The notes under the pieces were generated by a model. The model had not been told where the DNA came from. It did not search any database and saw only the letters and a program-made list of their open reading frames with translations. DNA of 28,111 nucleotides, from assembly GCA_964479745.1 (NCBI GenBank), contig CAYZNJ010000004.1:1-28111 (forward strand), given 5' to 3'. The DNA comes from JACPNK01 sp964479745. GTDB taxonomy: Bacteria > Patescibacteriota > Minisyncoccia > 2-02-FULL-40-12 > IGHO2-12-FULL-4. Below, one piece after another: positions 21,278 through 28,111 of the stretch. The first letter of the stretch is position 1; every line of letters starts with the position of its first letter. A program made the translations under genes and the position numbers.

Positions 21278-21279
21278 TT

Positions 21280-22554
21280 TTGGCCCGCCAAAATATAATT
21301 GTTGGGGTTGATGTCGGCAACTCTTTGGTAAAGACGGTCGTTGCGGAATTAGATCGGCAGACTTGGAGTCCTAAAATTTTAGGTATCGGGGTTGCAGAGT
21401 CGCGGGGGCTGAGAAGGGGTGTCGTGGTTGATATGGGCGAGACGATTAAAGATATCGGCGAGTCGGTCAAAAGAGCTGAAACCGCCTCTGGTATTAAAAT
21501 TGACCGCGCTTATGTGGCTTTGAACGGTCTTCATATAAAAAGCCAATTGTCACGGGGAGTTATCGCTGTTTCCAGAGCGGACAACGAAATTGCCGCTAAC
21601 GACATTGAAAGAGTGATAGACGCAGCGTCAATAGTTAGTTTGCCGGCTGCCGCTAACAGGGAGATTATACATATTATTCCCAAAAATTATCTTGTAGACG
21701 GGCAGGAATACGTTAAAAACCCGCTGGGCATGAAGGGCGTAAGACTGGAGGCTGAAGTTTTGATTATCGACGGTTTGTCTACCTACATAAGAAATCTGGC
21801 CAAATGCGTTAATGCCAATGATATTGAAGTGGCTGAATTTGTTTTTTCTCCTTTAGCAACAAGCTGCTCGGTTTTGGACAAGGACCAAAGAGAACACGGT
21901 GTTTTAAGTTTGGATCTCGGCGGAGGAGTTTCTACAGTTTCTTTCTTTCATGAAGGCGAACTAGTTTATGCTTCAGTTATTCCGATTGGTTCGCGGCATA
22001 TTACCAATGACTTGGCGGTAGCTTTGCGGACATCAATGGATGCAGCCGAACAAGTTAAGCTTCAGTACGGTTCTACCGGTGTTTCTTTGGCCATGCAGAA
22101 AAGTTCCGCTACCCACAGCCGGAAAGACGAGATTGACTTGTCGGATCTGGTTGGAGAGGAAAATTTTATTATTCCCAGAAAAAATATTCATAAAATAATT
22201 GAGGCCAGAGTATCGGAAGTTTTTGATGTGCTTCAGGGTGAATTGAAAAAAATGGCTTATCCCGGCCTGATTCCGGCTGGCATTGTCATTACTGGCGGCG
22301 GAGCAAAACTGCCCGGTTTGACCTCCTTTATAAAAGAAAAATTAAAATTGCCCGTAAGAGCCGGTATTAAGTTTCCTCTTGAGACGCTATCCAACAATTT
22401 TACCGATCCTTCTCTGGCGGTAGCGGTCGGACTGACCCTCTACGGCATGGAAAAGGAATTTTCCGGTAAAAGCCAGTCAAATCAGTCTGACCTTGGCCGA
22501 TATATGGATCCGGTAAGGAAATTCTTCGGCTGGCTCAAGAACTTCTCCCCGTAG
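21280..22554 (+). CDS. ftsA: Cell division protein FtsA
   Basis: A 424-aa actin-like ATPase tethering FtsZ filaments to the membrane. Phosphate-1 motif IVGVDVGNSLVKTVVAE (about residues 7-23), the inserted 1C (SHS2) domain, phosphate-2 LSLDLGGGVSTVSF, and adenosine motif GIVITGGGAKLPGL. The C-terminal amphipathic membrane-targeting helix is PVRKFFGWLKNF. TTG start two bases after the heptad dyad, with no Shine-Dalgarno; similarity starts within the first ten residues. ftsZ follows after 166 bases with its own promoter-like signals, so the pair is not tightly coupled. Confidence 0.95.
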   Translation: MARQNIIVGVDVGNSLVKTVVAELDRQTWSPKILGIGVAESRGLRRGVVVDMGETIKDIGESVKRAETASGIKIDRAYVALNGLHIKSQLSRGVIAVSRADNEIAANDIERVIDAASIVSLPAAANREIIHIIPKNYLVDGQEYVKNPLGMKGVRLEAEVLIIDGLSTYIRNLAKCVNANDIEVAEFVFSPLATSCSVLDKDQREHGVLSLDLGGGVSTVSFFHEGELVYASVIPIGSRHITNDLAVALRTSMDAAEQVKLQYGSTGVSLAMQKSSATHSRKDEIDLSDLVGEENFIIPRKNIHKIIEARVSEVFDVLQGELKKMAYPGLIPAGIVITGGGAKLPGLTSFIKEKLKLPVRAGIKFPLETLSNNFTDPSLAVAVGLTLYGMEKEFSGKSQSNQSDLGRYMDPVRKFFGWLKNFSP

Positions 22555-22574
22555 AGGACTTTGGTATAGACAAG

Positions 22575-22583
22575 TTATCCACA
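22575..22583 (+). promoter_or_regulatory. Perfect DnaA box upstream of ftsZ
   Basis: TTATCCACA matches the DnaA box consensus TTATNCACA exactly. It lies three bases before the -10 box TATAAT (22587-22592), that is, in the spacer of the probable ftsZ promoter. Confidence 0.6.
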
Positions 22584-22586
22584 GGT

Positions 22587-22592
22587 TATAAT
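22587..22592 (+). promoter_or_regulatory. Probable -10 box of an ftsZ promoter
   Basis: Perfect TATAAT in the ftsA-ftsZ gap without a good -35 at standard distance. Transcripts from here would carry a leader of about 120 bases containing heptad dyad copy 3. The weak -35 and the DnaA box in the spacer suggest activator or repressor control. Confidence 0.5.
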
Positions 22593-22644
22593 ATATAGCT
22601 TGCATTGATTTTTATTTTGTAGTAAACCAAACTTAACTTAGTTT

Positions 22645-22718
22645 TAGCTTCTAGTTTCCAGCTTCTAGTTTCTAGTATTAAAAAACTAGCAACTAGCAAC
22701 TAACAACTAGCAACCAGT
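22645..22718 (+). repeat. 74-nt heptad dyad element, copy 3 (ftsA-ftsZ)
   Basis: Five heptads (22645-22679), loop AAAA, five heptads (22684-22718), the last ending two bases before the ftsZ TTG. Geometry and T5 run as in copy 2; the few differences lie mainly in the 3' arm (AACTAAC and AACCAGT heptads). Confidence 0.9.
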
Positions 22719-22720
22719 TT

Positions 22721-23902
22721 TTGGCCCAAATAAAACCTCCATTTGAAACATTTGCCAGAATTAAGGTAATTGGTGTTGGCGGCGCAGGCGGCAATGCTTT
22801 AATGAGGATGATTTCTTCACGCATCCAAGGCGTTGAGTTTGTTGCGGCAAATTCTGATTTTCAGGATTTGCATAAATCCGGCGCGCCGGTCAAACTTCAA
22901 ATCGGCAAAAATCTTTCCCGCGGTTTGGGCGCCGGTATGAATCCGGAAATCGGCCGTCAGGCTGCCGCAGACGCCAAAGAAGAAATAACAGAAGCTCTCA
23001 AGGGGTCTGACATGGTTTTTATAACAGCCGGTATGGGAGGCGGGACAGGAACCGGCGCTAGCCCCGTAATTGCCGAAATTGCCAGAGACCAAGGCGCTCT
23101 TACCGTGGCTATCGTTACTAAGCCCTTTGCTTTTGAAGGCGCCCAGCGTTCCCGAATTGCGGAAGGCGGCTGGAATTTGCTGCGCGACAAAGTTGATTCA
23201 ATAATTACTATTCCTAACGACAGACTTCTTTCTATAATTGACCGCAAGACTCCCATTCTGGAAGCTTTTGCCATTGTTGACGATGTCTTGCGCCAAGGTG
23301 TTCAAGGCATCTCTGACCTTATAACCAGTCCGGGGATTATTAATGTTGACTTTGCCGACGTAAAAGCGGTGATGCAAAATTCCGGCTCGGCTTTAATGGG
23401 CATCGGGCGGGCTTCCGGCGAAGACAGGGCGATTTCTGCCGCGAAAATGGCAATCAACTCTCCTTTACTGGAGGTTGCCATTGACGGCGCTCACGGAGTT
23501 TTGTTTAATGTGTCCGGCGGTTCCGACTTAAGCATGGCTGAAATCAACGAAGCCGCTAAAATAATTACTGAAAATATAGATCCGAACGCCAAAGTAATTT
23601 TTGGCGCGGTTGAAGACGATAAGCTTAAAAAAGGCGAGATAAAAATTACGGTGATTGCTACCGGTTTTAACGGCGATGCCGCTCATGGGGCTTCTAAGGC
23701 TTCGGCTAGCCTGTTAAACTCCGGCCCTACTTTATTTGACGACCTCTCTTCTGGTGTCAGAAAGAATACGGAAAATCAAGGCGGCCTACTGGCTAACGGC
23801 AGGAACACCCCGGAAAACAAAAGAGAGTTTATAGACCACTCTTTGGAAGACAGCGAAATGTTTGAAATTCCCGCGTTTATAAGAAAAAAGATGAAAGAGT
23901 AG
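22721..23902 (+). CDS. ftsZ: Cell division protein FtsZ
   Basis: A 393-aa tubulin-like GTPase forming the division ring. GTP-binding VIGVGGAGGNALMRM, tubulin signature GGGTGTG (residues 106-112), T7 synergy loop NVDFADVKAVM, a variable linker from about residue 335, and the conserved C-terminal peptide EIPAFIRKKMKE that binds FtsA. TTG start immediately behind dyad copy 3. Full length and apparently functional. No other division gene but ftsA is nearby; mur and ftsW are absent from the window. Confidence 0.97.
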   Translation: MAQIKPPFETFARIKVIGVGGAGGNALMRMISSRIQGVEFVAANSDFQDLHKSGAPVKLQIGKNLSRGLGAGMNPEIGRQAAADAKEEITEALKGSDMVFITAGMGGGTGTGASPVIAEIARDQGALTVAIVTKPFAFEGAQRSRIAEGGWNLLRDKVDSIITIPNDRLLSIIDRKTPILEAFAIVDDVLRQGVQGISDLITSPGIINVDFADVKAVMQNSGSALMGIGRASGEDRAISAAKMAINSPLLEVAIDGAHGVLFNVSGGSDLSMAEINEAAKIITENIDPNAKVIFGAVEDDKLKKGEIKITVIATGFNGDAAHGASKASASLLNSGPTLFDDLSSGVRKNTENQGGLLANGRNTPENKREFIDHSLEDSEMFEIPAFIRKKMKE

Positions 23903-23912
23903 CGGGGCGGGG

Positions 23913-23921
23913 TTATCCACA
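23913..23921 (+). promoter_or_regulatory. Perfect DnaA box upstream of nrdJ
   Basis: TTATCCACA, a perfect consensus match directly abutting the -35 hexamer of the nrdJ promoter. Same orientation as the box before ftsZ. Confidence 0.6.
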
Positions 23922-23949
23922 TTGCACCCATCTTTCTTTATTGTAAAAT
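23922..23949 (+). promoter_or_regulatory. Promoter of nrdJ
   Basis: -35 TTGCAC (23922-23927), 16-base spacer, -10 TAAAAT (23944-23949). Expected leader about 50 bases, containing the perfect hairpin at 23969-23993. Confidence 0.6.
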
Positions 23950-23968
23950 TTAGTTGATGAGATTTTTC

Positions 23969-23993
23969 TCAAACGACCAAGCGGGTCGTTTGA
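23969..23993 (+). other. Hairpin in the nrdJ leader
   Basis: Ten-base perfect inverted repeat TCAAACGACC / GGTCGTTTGA around loop AAGCG, ending 12 bases before the ATG. No T run follows, so it is more likely a leader hairpin (stability or translation) than a terminator for ftsZ. Confidence 0.6.
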
Positions 23994-24005
23994 TTGTCTA
24001 AGAAT

Positions 24006-26828
24006 ATGCCCCAAACACCTTCTTTTGGTCAGGAAAAAAATGAAATCTTCGCCCAAGATGAAACAAGCGGCAACGGTTTTTTTGCCGGCCAAAGAGAGAT
24101 TATTTTCAAAGGTTACAATGAGAAAACCCACCAAGGCGAGGGGCTTGTTTGGTCTAGAAAATTTGCAGACGGCGATCCCTACAAAGATATACGCTGGGAA
24201 AAAAGAACAGCCAAAATTGTCAAAAGCGGCGGCGAGATTGTTTTTGAGCAAAAAGATGTAGAGGTTCCCAGTTTTTGGTCTCAAACGGCTACCGATGTCG
24301 TGGCCTCAAAATATTTTCGCGGCAAGCTGGATTCGCCGGAGCGCGAAAAGAGCGTGAGAGAAATGGTAAACCGTGTTGCGGACACTATTTCTCTGTGGGG
24401 TTGGAACGACGGTTATTTTGCTTCTGAAGAAGACTATCTGAACTTTCGCAATGACTTGAAATGGATTCTGATAAACCAGTACGGCGCTTTTAACAGTCCG
24501 GTTTGGTTCAACGTAGGTGTTTATGAGCGTCCTCAATGTTCGGCATGTTTTATACTTTCGGTTGAAGACAACATGCAGTCAATTCTTGACTGGTACCGCG
24601 ATGAAGGCTGGATTTTTAAATTTGGTTCCGGCGCCGGCATAAACTTGTCCAGACTTCGTTCATCAAAAGAGCCCTTATCAAAAGGGGGCTTTTCTTCCGG
24701 CCCGGTTTCTTTTATGAAAGGGGCTGATGGCGTGGCTAACAGCATCCGTTCCGGCGGCACGACTAGGCGGGCGGCTAAGATGGTAGTTTTAAATGCCGAC
24801 CACCCGGATATCAAAGATTTTATTTACTGCAAGAAAATTATTGAGGACATGACCAAGGCTTTGGCGCAAGGCGGTATTAAGGACTCTATTGCCGCTGAAA
24901 TATTTGATCCTTACACGCTATTGCCTTATCAAAATGCCAACAACTCTGTCAGAGTAACCGATGAATTTATGAAAGCGGTTGAGAACGACGACTTCTGGGA
25001 ACTCAAAGCCGTTGCCAGCGGCGAGACCATGGAAAGAGTCAAAGCCTGCCAAATTATGGATTGGATTGCCGATGCCGCTTGGTATTCAGCTGACCCGGGA
25101 ATGCAATATGATACTACCATCAACAATTGGCACACCTGTCCCAATGCTGGCCGTATCAATGCTTCCAACCCCTGCTCGGAATATATGCACCTAGACAACA
25201 GCGCCTGCAACTTAGCGTCAATCAACCTTTTAAAGTTTTTAAGTCCTGACGGCATTTTTGATGTTGAACTTTACAAAAAAGTTATTGACACTTTCATTTT
25301 GGCGCAAGATATATTGGTAGATAACTCTTCTTATCCGACGGAAAAAATTACCCAAAATGCCAGGAATTACCGTGAATTGGGTTTAGGCTATGCCAACCTA
25401 GGAGCTTTACTGATGACTCTTGGCATTCCTTATGATTCAGACTGCGGCCGGGCTTGGGGTGGAATTTTGACCTCAATTCTGACGGGAGAAGGCTACAGAA
25501 TGTCGGCTGAAATTTCAAAAGCGGGAGGTCCTTTCAGGGGTTACGAAAACGACAAAGAGAATATGCTTGGCGTTATCCAAAAACATCGCCAATCGGCCGA
25601 AGAATTAATTGCCGGTGTAGAAGGGGCGGGGCTAATAAATGACGAAAATCTTAAACTTGAAGCGGTCAATGTTTGGCATGAAGCGTTTAATTTAGGAGAG
25701 GGATATGGCTACCGCAATTCTCAAGCGACAGTTCTTGCGCCGACCGGCACCATTTCTTTTTTGATGGACTGCGCTACCACCGGCATAGAGCCGGAACTGG
25801 CTTTGGTTAAATATAAAAAACTTGTCGGCGGCGGAACTTTGAAACTGGTTAATCATCAAGTTTCTTTAGCTCTGAAAAATCTCGGCTATAACGAGGCTGA
25901 AATAGAACAAATTACAAAATATATTTCAGAAAGGGAAACCATTGAAGGCGCCCCCGGTATTCAAGAAGAACATTTGCCGGTCTTTGACTGCTCATTCAGG
26001 GCTGCGAACGGCCAAAGAAGCATTCACTATATGGGGCACATCAAAATGATGTCGGCGGCCCAGCTTTTTATTTCCGGCGCTATCTCTAAAACAGTTAATC
26101 TGCCGGCCGAAGCTACGGTTGAAGATATGAAAACTGCTTTCATTGAGTCTTGGAAGGCCGGGCTTAAAGCGGTTGCTTTTTACCGGGACGGCAGTAAAAC
26201 AATTCAGCCGTTAAACACTTCGGCTGACGAAAAAAATAACTTGGTGGAAAAAGTTAACGGTTACACCAGATTTAAGATGCCCGATGAAAGACCGGCCATA
26301 ACCCATAAATTTTCTGTGAATGGCCACGAGGGCTATTTGACGGTCGGCTTGTATCCCGGCACCCAAAAAGTTGGCGAGACTTTTATCAGAATTGCCAAAG
26401 AGGGGAGCACGGTTTCCGGTCTGCTGGATGTCATTGCTACTTTGACTTCTATTTCTCTACAGTCGGGCGTGCCGCTTAAAATTTTAGTCAAGAAATTCAA
26501 AGACATGCGTTTTGAACCGGCCGGCTTTACCAACAACTCCGAGGTGCCGATTGCCAAGTCAATTATTGACTATGTTTTCAGGTTTTTAGGCACAAGATTT
26601 TTGGACGAAAAAGACAAAGAAGAAATCTTTGGCACTGCCTATCAGCCGGATTTTAAAGATAAAAGTCTGGAACTGGTGGCGACTTTAGCTTTAGCTCCTG
26701 CCGCCTCCCAGCCTGTTTCAGAAGCAGTGACCGAAGCTACTGTCTGTGAGTGCGGCACTATCATGGTCCGCGCCGGTTCTTGCTACTCTTGTCCTAACTG
26801 CTTTTCAACGACGGGGGTGTGCAATTGA
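24006..26828 (+). CDS. nrdJ: Vitamin B12-dependent (class II) ribonucleotide reductase
   Basis: A 940-aa enzyme reducing ribonucleotides to deoxyribonucleotides with an adenosylcobalamin-generated thiyl radical, independent of oxygen. NSPVWFNVGVYERPQCSACF includes a redox Cys (C178 or C181). The catalytic loop is NPCSE (N388, C390, E392) followed by NSACNLASINL; also APTGTISFLMDCATTGIEP. The C-terminal tail, with CECGTIMVRAGSCYSCPNC and a final Cys pair, is typical of NrdJ and carries the reducing thiols. The ATG at 24006 is preferred over a TTG four codons earlier. Length is that of the large NrdJ form. B12 would have to be scavenged if the genome is reduced, since no synthesis genes are visible here. 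Confidence 0.96.
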   Translation: MPQTPSFGQEKNEIFAQDETSGNGFFAGQREIIFKGYNEKTHQGEGLVWSRKFADGDPYKDIRWEKRTAKIVKSGGEIVFEQKDVEVPSFWSQTATDVVASKYFRGKLDSPEREKSVREMVNRVADTISLWGWNDGYFASEEDYLNFRNDLKWILINQYGAFNSPVWFNVGVYERPQCSACFILSVEDNMQSILDWYRDEGWIFKFGSGAGINLSRLRSSKEPLSKGGFSSGPVSFMKGADGVANSIRSGGTTRRAAKMVVLNADHPDIKDFIYCKKIIEDMTKALAQGGIKDSIAAEIFDPYTLLPYQNANNSVRVTDEFMKAVENDDFWELKAVASGETMERVKACQIMDWIADAAWYSADPGMQYDTTINNWHTCPNAGRINASNPCSEYMHLDNSACNLASINLLKFLSPDGIFDVELYKKVIDTFILAQDILVDNSSYPTEKITQNARNYRELGLGYANLGALLMTLGIPYDSDCGRAWGGILTSILTGEGYRMSAEISKAGGPFRGYENDKENMLGVIQKHRQSAEELIAGVEGAGLINDENLKLEAVNVWHEAFNLGEGYGYRNSQATVLAPTGTISFLMDCATTGIEPELALVKYKKLVGGGTLKLVNHQVSLALKNLGYNEAEIEQITKYISERETIEGAPGIQEEHLPVFDCSFRAANGQRSIHYMGHIKMMSAAQLFISGAISKTVNLPAEATVEDMKTAFIESWKAGLKAVAFYRDGSKTIQPLNTSADEKNNLVEKVNGYTRFKMPDERPAITHKFSVNGHEGYLTVGLYPGTQKVGETFIRIAKEGSTVSGLLDVIATLTSISLQSGVPLKILVKKFKDMRFEPAGFTNNSEVPIAKSIIDYVFRFLGTRFLDEKDKEEIFGTAYQPDFKDKSLELVATLALAPAASQPVSEAVTEATVCECGTIMVRAGSCYSCPNCFSTTGVCN

Positions 26829-26853
26829 CAAAGTGACTATGGCGTGATAGTGT
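26825..26853 (+). promoter_or_regulatory. Promoter overlapping the nrdJ stop
   Basis: -35 TTGACA (26825-26830, overlapping the nrdJ TGA), 17-base spacer, -10 TAGTGT (26848-26853) with an upstream TG (extended -10). It serves the small gene downstream. Confidence 0.55.
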
Positions 26854-26879
26854 TTAGCTAAATTACATGGAGGGGCTTG

Positions 26880-27392
26880 ATGCTGATAACTCGTAAAGAA
26901 GTTGAAAGTTATTTGAAATCATTTTTGGATCCGGAAGATCAAATTCACATTGACTTGGTTACTGACCTTTGTTGGATAGCAACCATAGTTTTGGAATATG
27001 GCTTTCAATGCCCTAAAGCAGCACGAGAAGAGAGAAAGAAAAGTTTTTTTGAGCTGGTCCAAAAACTTAGTGATGCTAGAAAAGAAGCCAAAGTGCCAGT
27101 TGATATGCAGGAGTATCCACATGAATCGACTTTTCCAAACGAGAAACAGCTAACAGTCGAAGATTTTTCTGTCGTTTGTGACTTGTTTTACAAGATTACA
27201 GAAGAAGATAAGAAAGTTACTAAAGAAAAACTGCTCAATTGGCTTGGCGAAGCTTGGGATGCCGGAGTATACCAGCAACGGGTCTACAGTATGGAAGTTG
27301 AGGGTTGTATCTTGAATCAATATGGGATTGTCGCTTTCTTTGGCGCCGATCTTGCCTTATTCGGGAGTCGTCAGGGACTGATTCCTAATTAA
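26880..27392 (+). CDS. Uncharacterised 170-aa protein
   Basis: Not recognised. The ATG at 26880 is preceded by GGAGGGG at a good distance; a TTG directly before it is the alternative. Predicted mostly helical and acidic (DPEDQIHIDLVTDLCWIATIVLEYG; LTVEDFSVVCDLFYKITEEDKKVTKEKLLNWLGEAWDAG), ending in a more hydrophobic segment (GIVAFFGADLALFG). No signal peptide. Own promoter and strong terminator make it a single-gene unit, with initiation signals like those of the accessory genes at 5441-8656 rather than its core neighbours. Confidence 0.75.
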   Translation: MLITRKEVESYLKSFLDPEDQIHIDLVTDLCWIATIVLEYGFQCPKAAREERKKSFFELVQKLSDARKEAKVPVDMQEYPHESTFPNEKQLTVEDFSVVCDLFYKITEEDKKVTKEKLLNWLGEAWDAGVYQQRVYSMEVEGCILNQYGIVAFFGADLALFGSRQGLIPN

Positions 27393-27418
27393 GTTGACAC
27401 TTTTCTGTTTATTTTTCT

Positions 27419-27448
27419 GGCTCCATTTTGGAGCCTTTTTTATTTTTT
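27419..27448 (+). terminator. Strong intrinsic terminator
   Basis: GGCTCC / GGAGCC stem with loop ATTTT, then TTTTTTATTTTTT. Ends the transcript of the 170-aa protein gene and isolates comEC. Confidence 0.93.
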
Positions 27449-27455
27449 AGAGTTT

Positions 27456-27464
27456 TGTTATATT
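27456..27464 (+). promoter_or_regulatory. Extended -10 promoter of comEC, predicted leaderless
   Basis: TG-T-TATATT with six bases to the ATG at 27471. The -35 position is occupied by the terminator's T run, so the extended TG would have to compensate. Confidence 0.4.
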
Positions 27465-27470
27465 TCTGAA

Positions 27471-28111
27471 ATGCATAAATCTCAACTCTTTTTTATCTTG
27501 CTTTTGTGCTTTATCGGCGGGGTGGCTTTGGGTTCTTTTGTGGCTTTTGCGCAAAGCACGCTCTATCTCTTTTTTATACCACCGCTTTTGCTGGTCGGTA
27601 TTTTTTGGAGAAGGAACTGGAAAATAGTTTTTATTGCTTTTTCGGCGGCCATTTTTTTGTTTGGCATTCTTCGCACTTTTGATGCCAGACTTAACACTAC
27701 TTTTGTTCAAAAGTTTGCCGACGGCAATTTTGCTTCAACAGTTTCCGGCTACATAGACAGTGAAATTCAAAACAAAGACCAGTCACAGCAATTTGTTTTG
27801 AGAGTGAAAAAACTTCAGGTGTCCGGTTTTACTGTGCCGGAGAAACTGGACGAAAAAGTTTTGATAGTTGCCGCCTCTTATCCCAAATATCGCTATGGCG
27901 ATATTATTTCAGTAAACGGAAAGTTAGTTTCACCCAAAAATTTTAATGACTTTGACTACATATCTTATCTGGCCAAAGATCAGATTTATACTTTAGTCAC
28001 CCGTCCCCAAATCAAGACAAGCGATATCAAACTGAATTTTTACGAGCGGGCAAGCGCTTATATTTTTAAAAATATTTTTAGCCTCAAGTCTAAATTTGAA
28101 GAGTCAATCGG
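27471..28111 (+). CDS. comEC: ComEC/Rec2-type DNA uptake channel, N-terminal part
   Basis: 213 codons are visible and the gene continues beyond the window. The protein begins with two or three hydrophobic segments (residues about 6-28, 32-44 and 50-67). A soluble domain with the ComEC N-terminal (DUF4131, OB-like) pattern follows: VSGYIDSE, FVLRVKKLQV, KVLIVAASYPKYRYGDIISVNGKLVSPKNFNDFDYISYLAKDQIYTLV. The FDY..YLA...IY signature is characteristic. ComEC carries transforming single strands across the inner membrane. The competence core and hydrolase domains lie downstream. ATG without Shine-Dalgarno, six bases after a -10 box. Confidence 0.88.
   Translation, partial: MHKSQLFFILLLCFIGGVALGSFVAFAQSTLYLFFIPPLLLVGIFWRRNWKIVFIAFSAAIFLFGILRTFDARLNTTFVQKFADGNFASTVSGYIDSEIQNKDQSQQFVLRVKKLQVSGFTVPEKLDEKVLIVAASYPKYRYGDIISVNGKLVSPKNFNDFDYISYLAKDQIYTLVTRPQIKTSDIKLNFYERASAYIFKNIFSLKSKFEESI

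Noticed and set aside
18074..22718. Treating the heptad dyads as a CRISPR array
   Set aside because: Units are 7 bases without spacers, arranged as inverted arms in separate intergenic gaps.
22555..23930. Origin of replication because of two DnaA boxes near parAB
   Set aside because: Only two boxes more than 1.3 kb apart, each at a promoter, no dnaA gene and no dense AT-rich unwinding element.
23950..24005. Cobalamin riboswitch before the B12-dependent nrdJ
   Set aside because: The leader is only about 50 bases and lacks the B12-box and the multi-stem core.
1..28111. Recoded TGA (code 25) as in some candidate phyla
   Set aside because: TGA ends tsaC, nrdJ and the 144-aa protein gene at the expected C termini, and no conserved glycine positions require TGA.
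1..28111. Insertion sequences, prophage or transposase genes
   Set aside because: No recombinase, transposase or phage structural motifs were seen in any frame.

Overview
This looks like a stretch of housekeeping chromosome from a small-genome bacterium, most plausibly a member of the Patescibacteria (candidate phyla radiation, Parcubacteria-like). The pointers are inferential. The core enzymes are compact (SHMT 387 aa, FolD 264 aa, HIT protein 113 aa). The ribonucleotide reductase is class II. ftsA and ftsZ stand outside a mur/dcw cluster. DprA and ComEC occur without other competence genes in view, many starts are TTG or GTG, and intergenic gaps are very short. TGA acts as a normal stop (tsaC, nrdJ, the 8222 gene), so the TGA=Gly code of Gracilibacteria/Absconditabacteria is excluded.

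Layout. 1-5371 (+): leuS (5' end missing), yvcK, tsaC, glyA and folD, mostly overlapping or touching. The one real gap, between glyA and folD, folds into a large three-way-junction RNA. 5441-9643 (-): tRNA-Leu(CAA) followed one base later by an alpha/beta hydrolase, then an apparently accessory trio (unknown protein, exported Acidobacteria-type VWA protein, exported M48 metallopeptidase), each with a good Shine-Dalgarno sequence and bounded by clear promoters and intrinsic terminators. 9752-11463 (+): parA and parB. 11450-17366 (-): pth, dprA, topA and rel, the last three almost contiguous. 17468-21206 (+): lepB, hisS, a HIT protein, rpsU, yqeY and ybeY, the last interrupted by a 54-N assembly gap. 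21280-26828 (+): ftsA, ftsZ and nrdJ, with perfect DnaA boxes before ftsZ and before nrdJ. 26880-28111 (+): an unknown protein with its own promoter and terminator, then the start of comEC.

The most unusual structure is a family of intergenic dyads. Three 74-nt elements, each five heptads + 4-nt loop + five heptads (35-4-35), lie between the stop codon of one gene and the start codon of the next, before hisS, ftsA and ftsZ. Each ends in a T5 run 2-3 nt before or inside the start codon. Two related AAGTT/AACTT dyads sit before parB and before the HIT gene. These genes have no Shine-Dalgarno sequence. Other core genes (parA, pth, comEC, and the hydrolase behind the tRNA) appear to give leaderless mRNAs. 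rpsU, in contrast, has a perfect AGGAGG. The window therefore suggests two modes of translation initiation, with structured or leaderless 5' ends on core genes and Shine-Dalgarno on rpsU and the accessory genes.

The genes serve one-carbon metabolism (glyA, folD), translation quality and tRNA function (leuS, hisS, tsaC, pth, tRNA-Leu, rpsU, yqeY, ybeY), chromosome segregation and division (parAB, ftsA, ftsZ), dNTP supply (nrdJ), stress signalling (rel), protein export (lepB) and DNA uptake (dprA, comEC). All functional calls rest on motif recognition by eye; no database search was possible.
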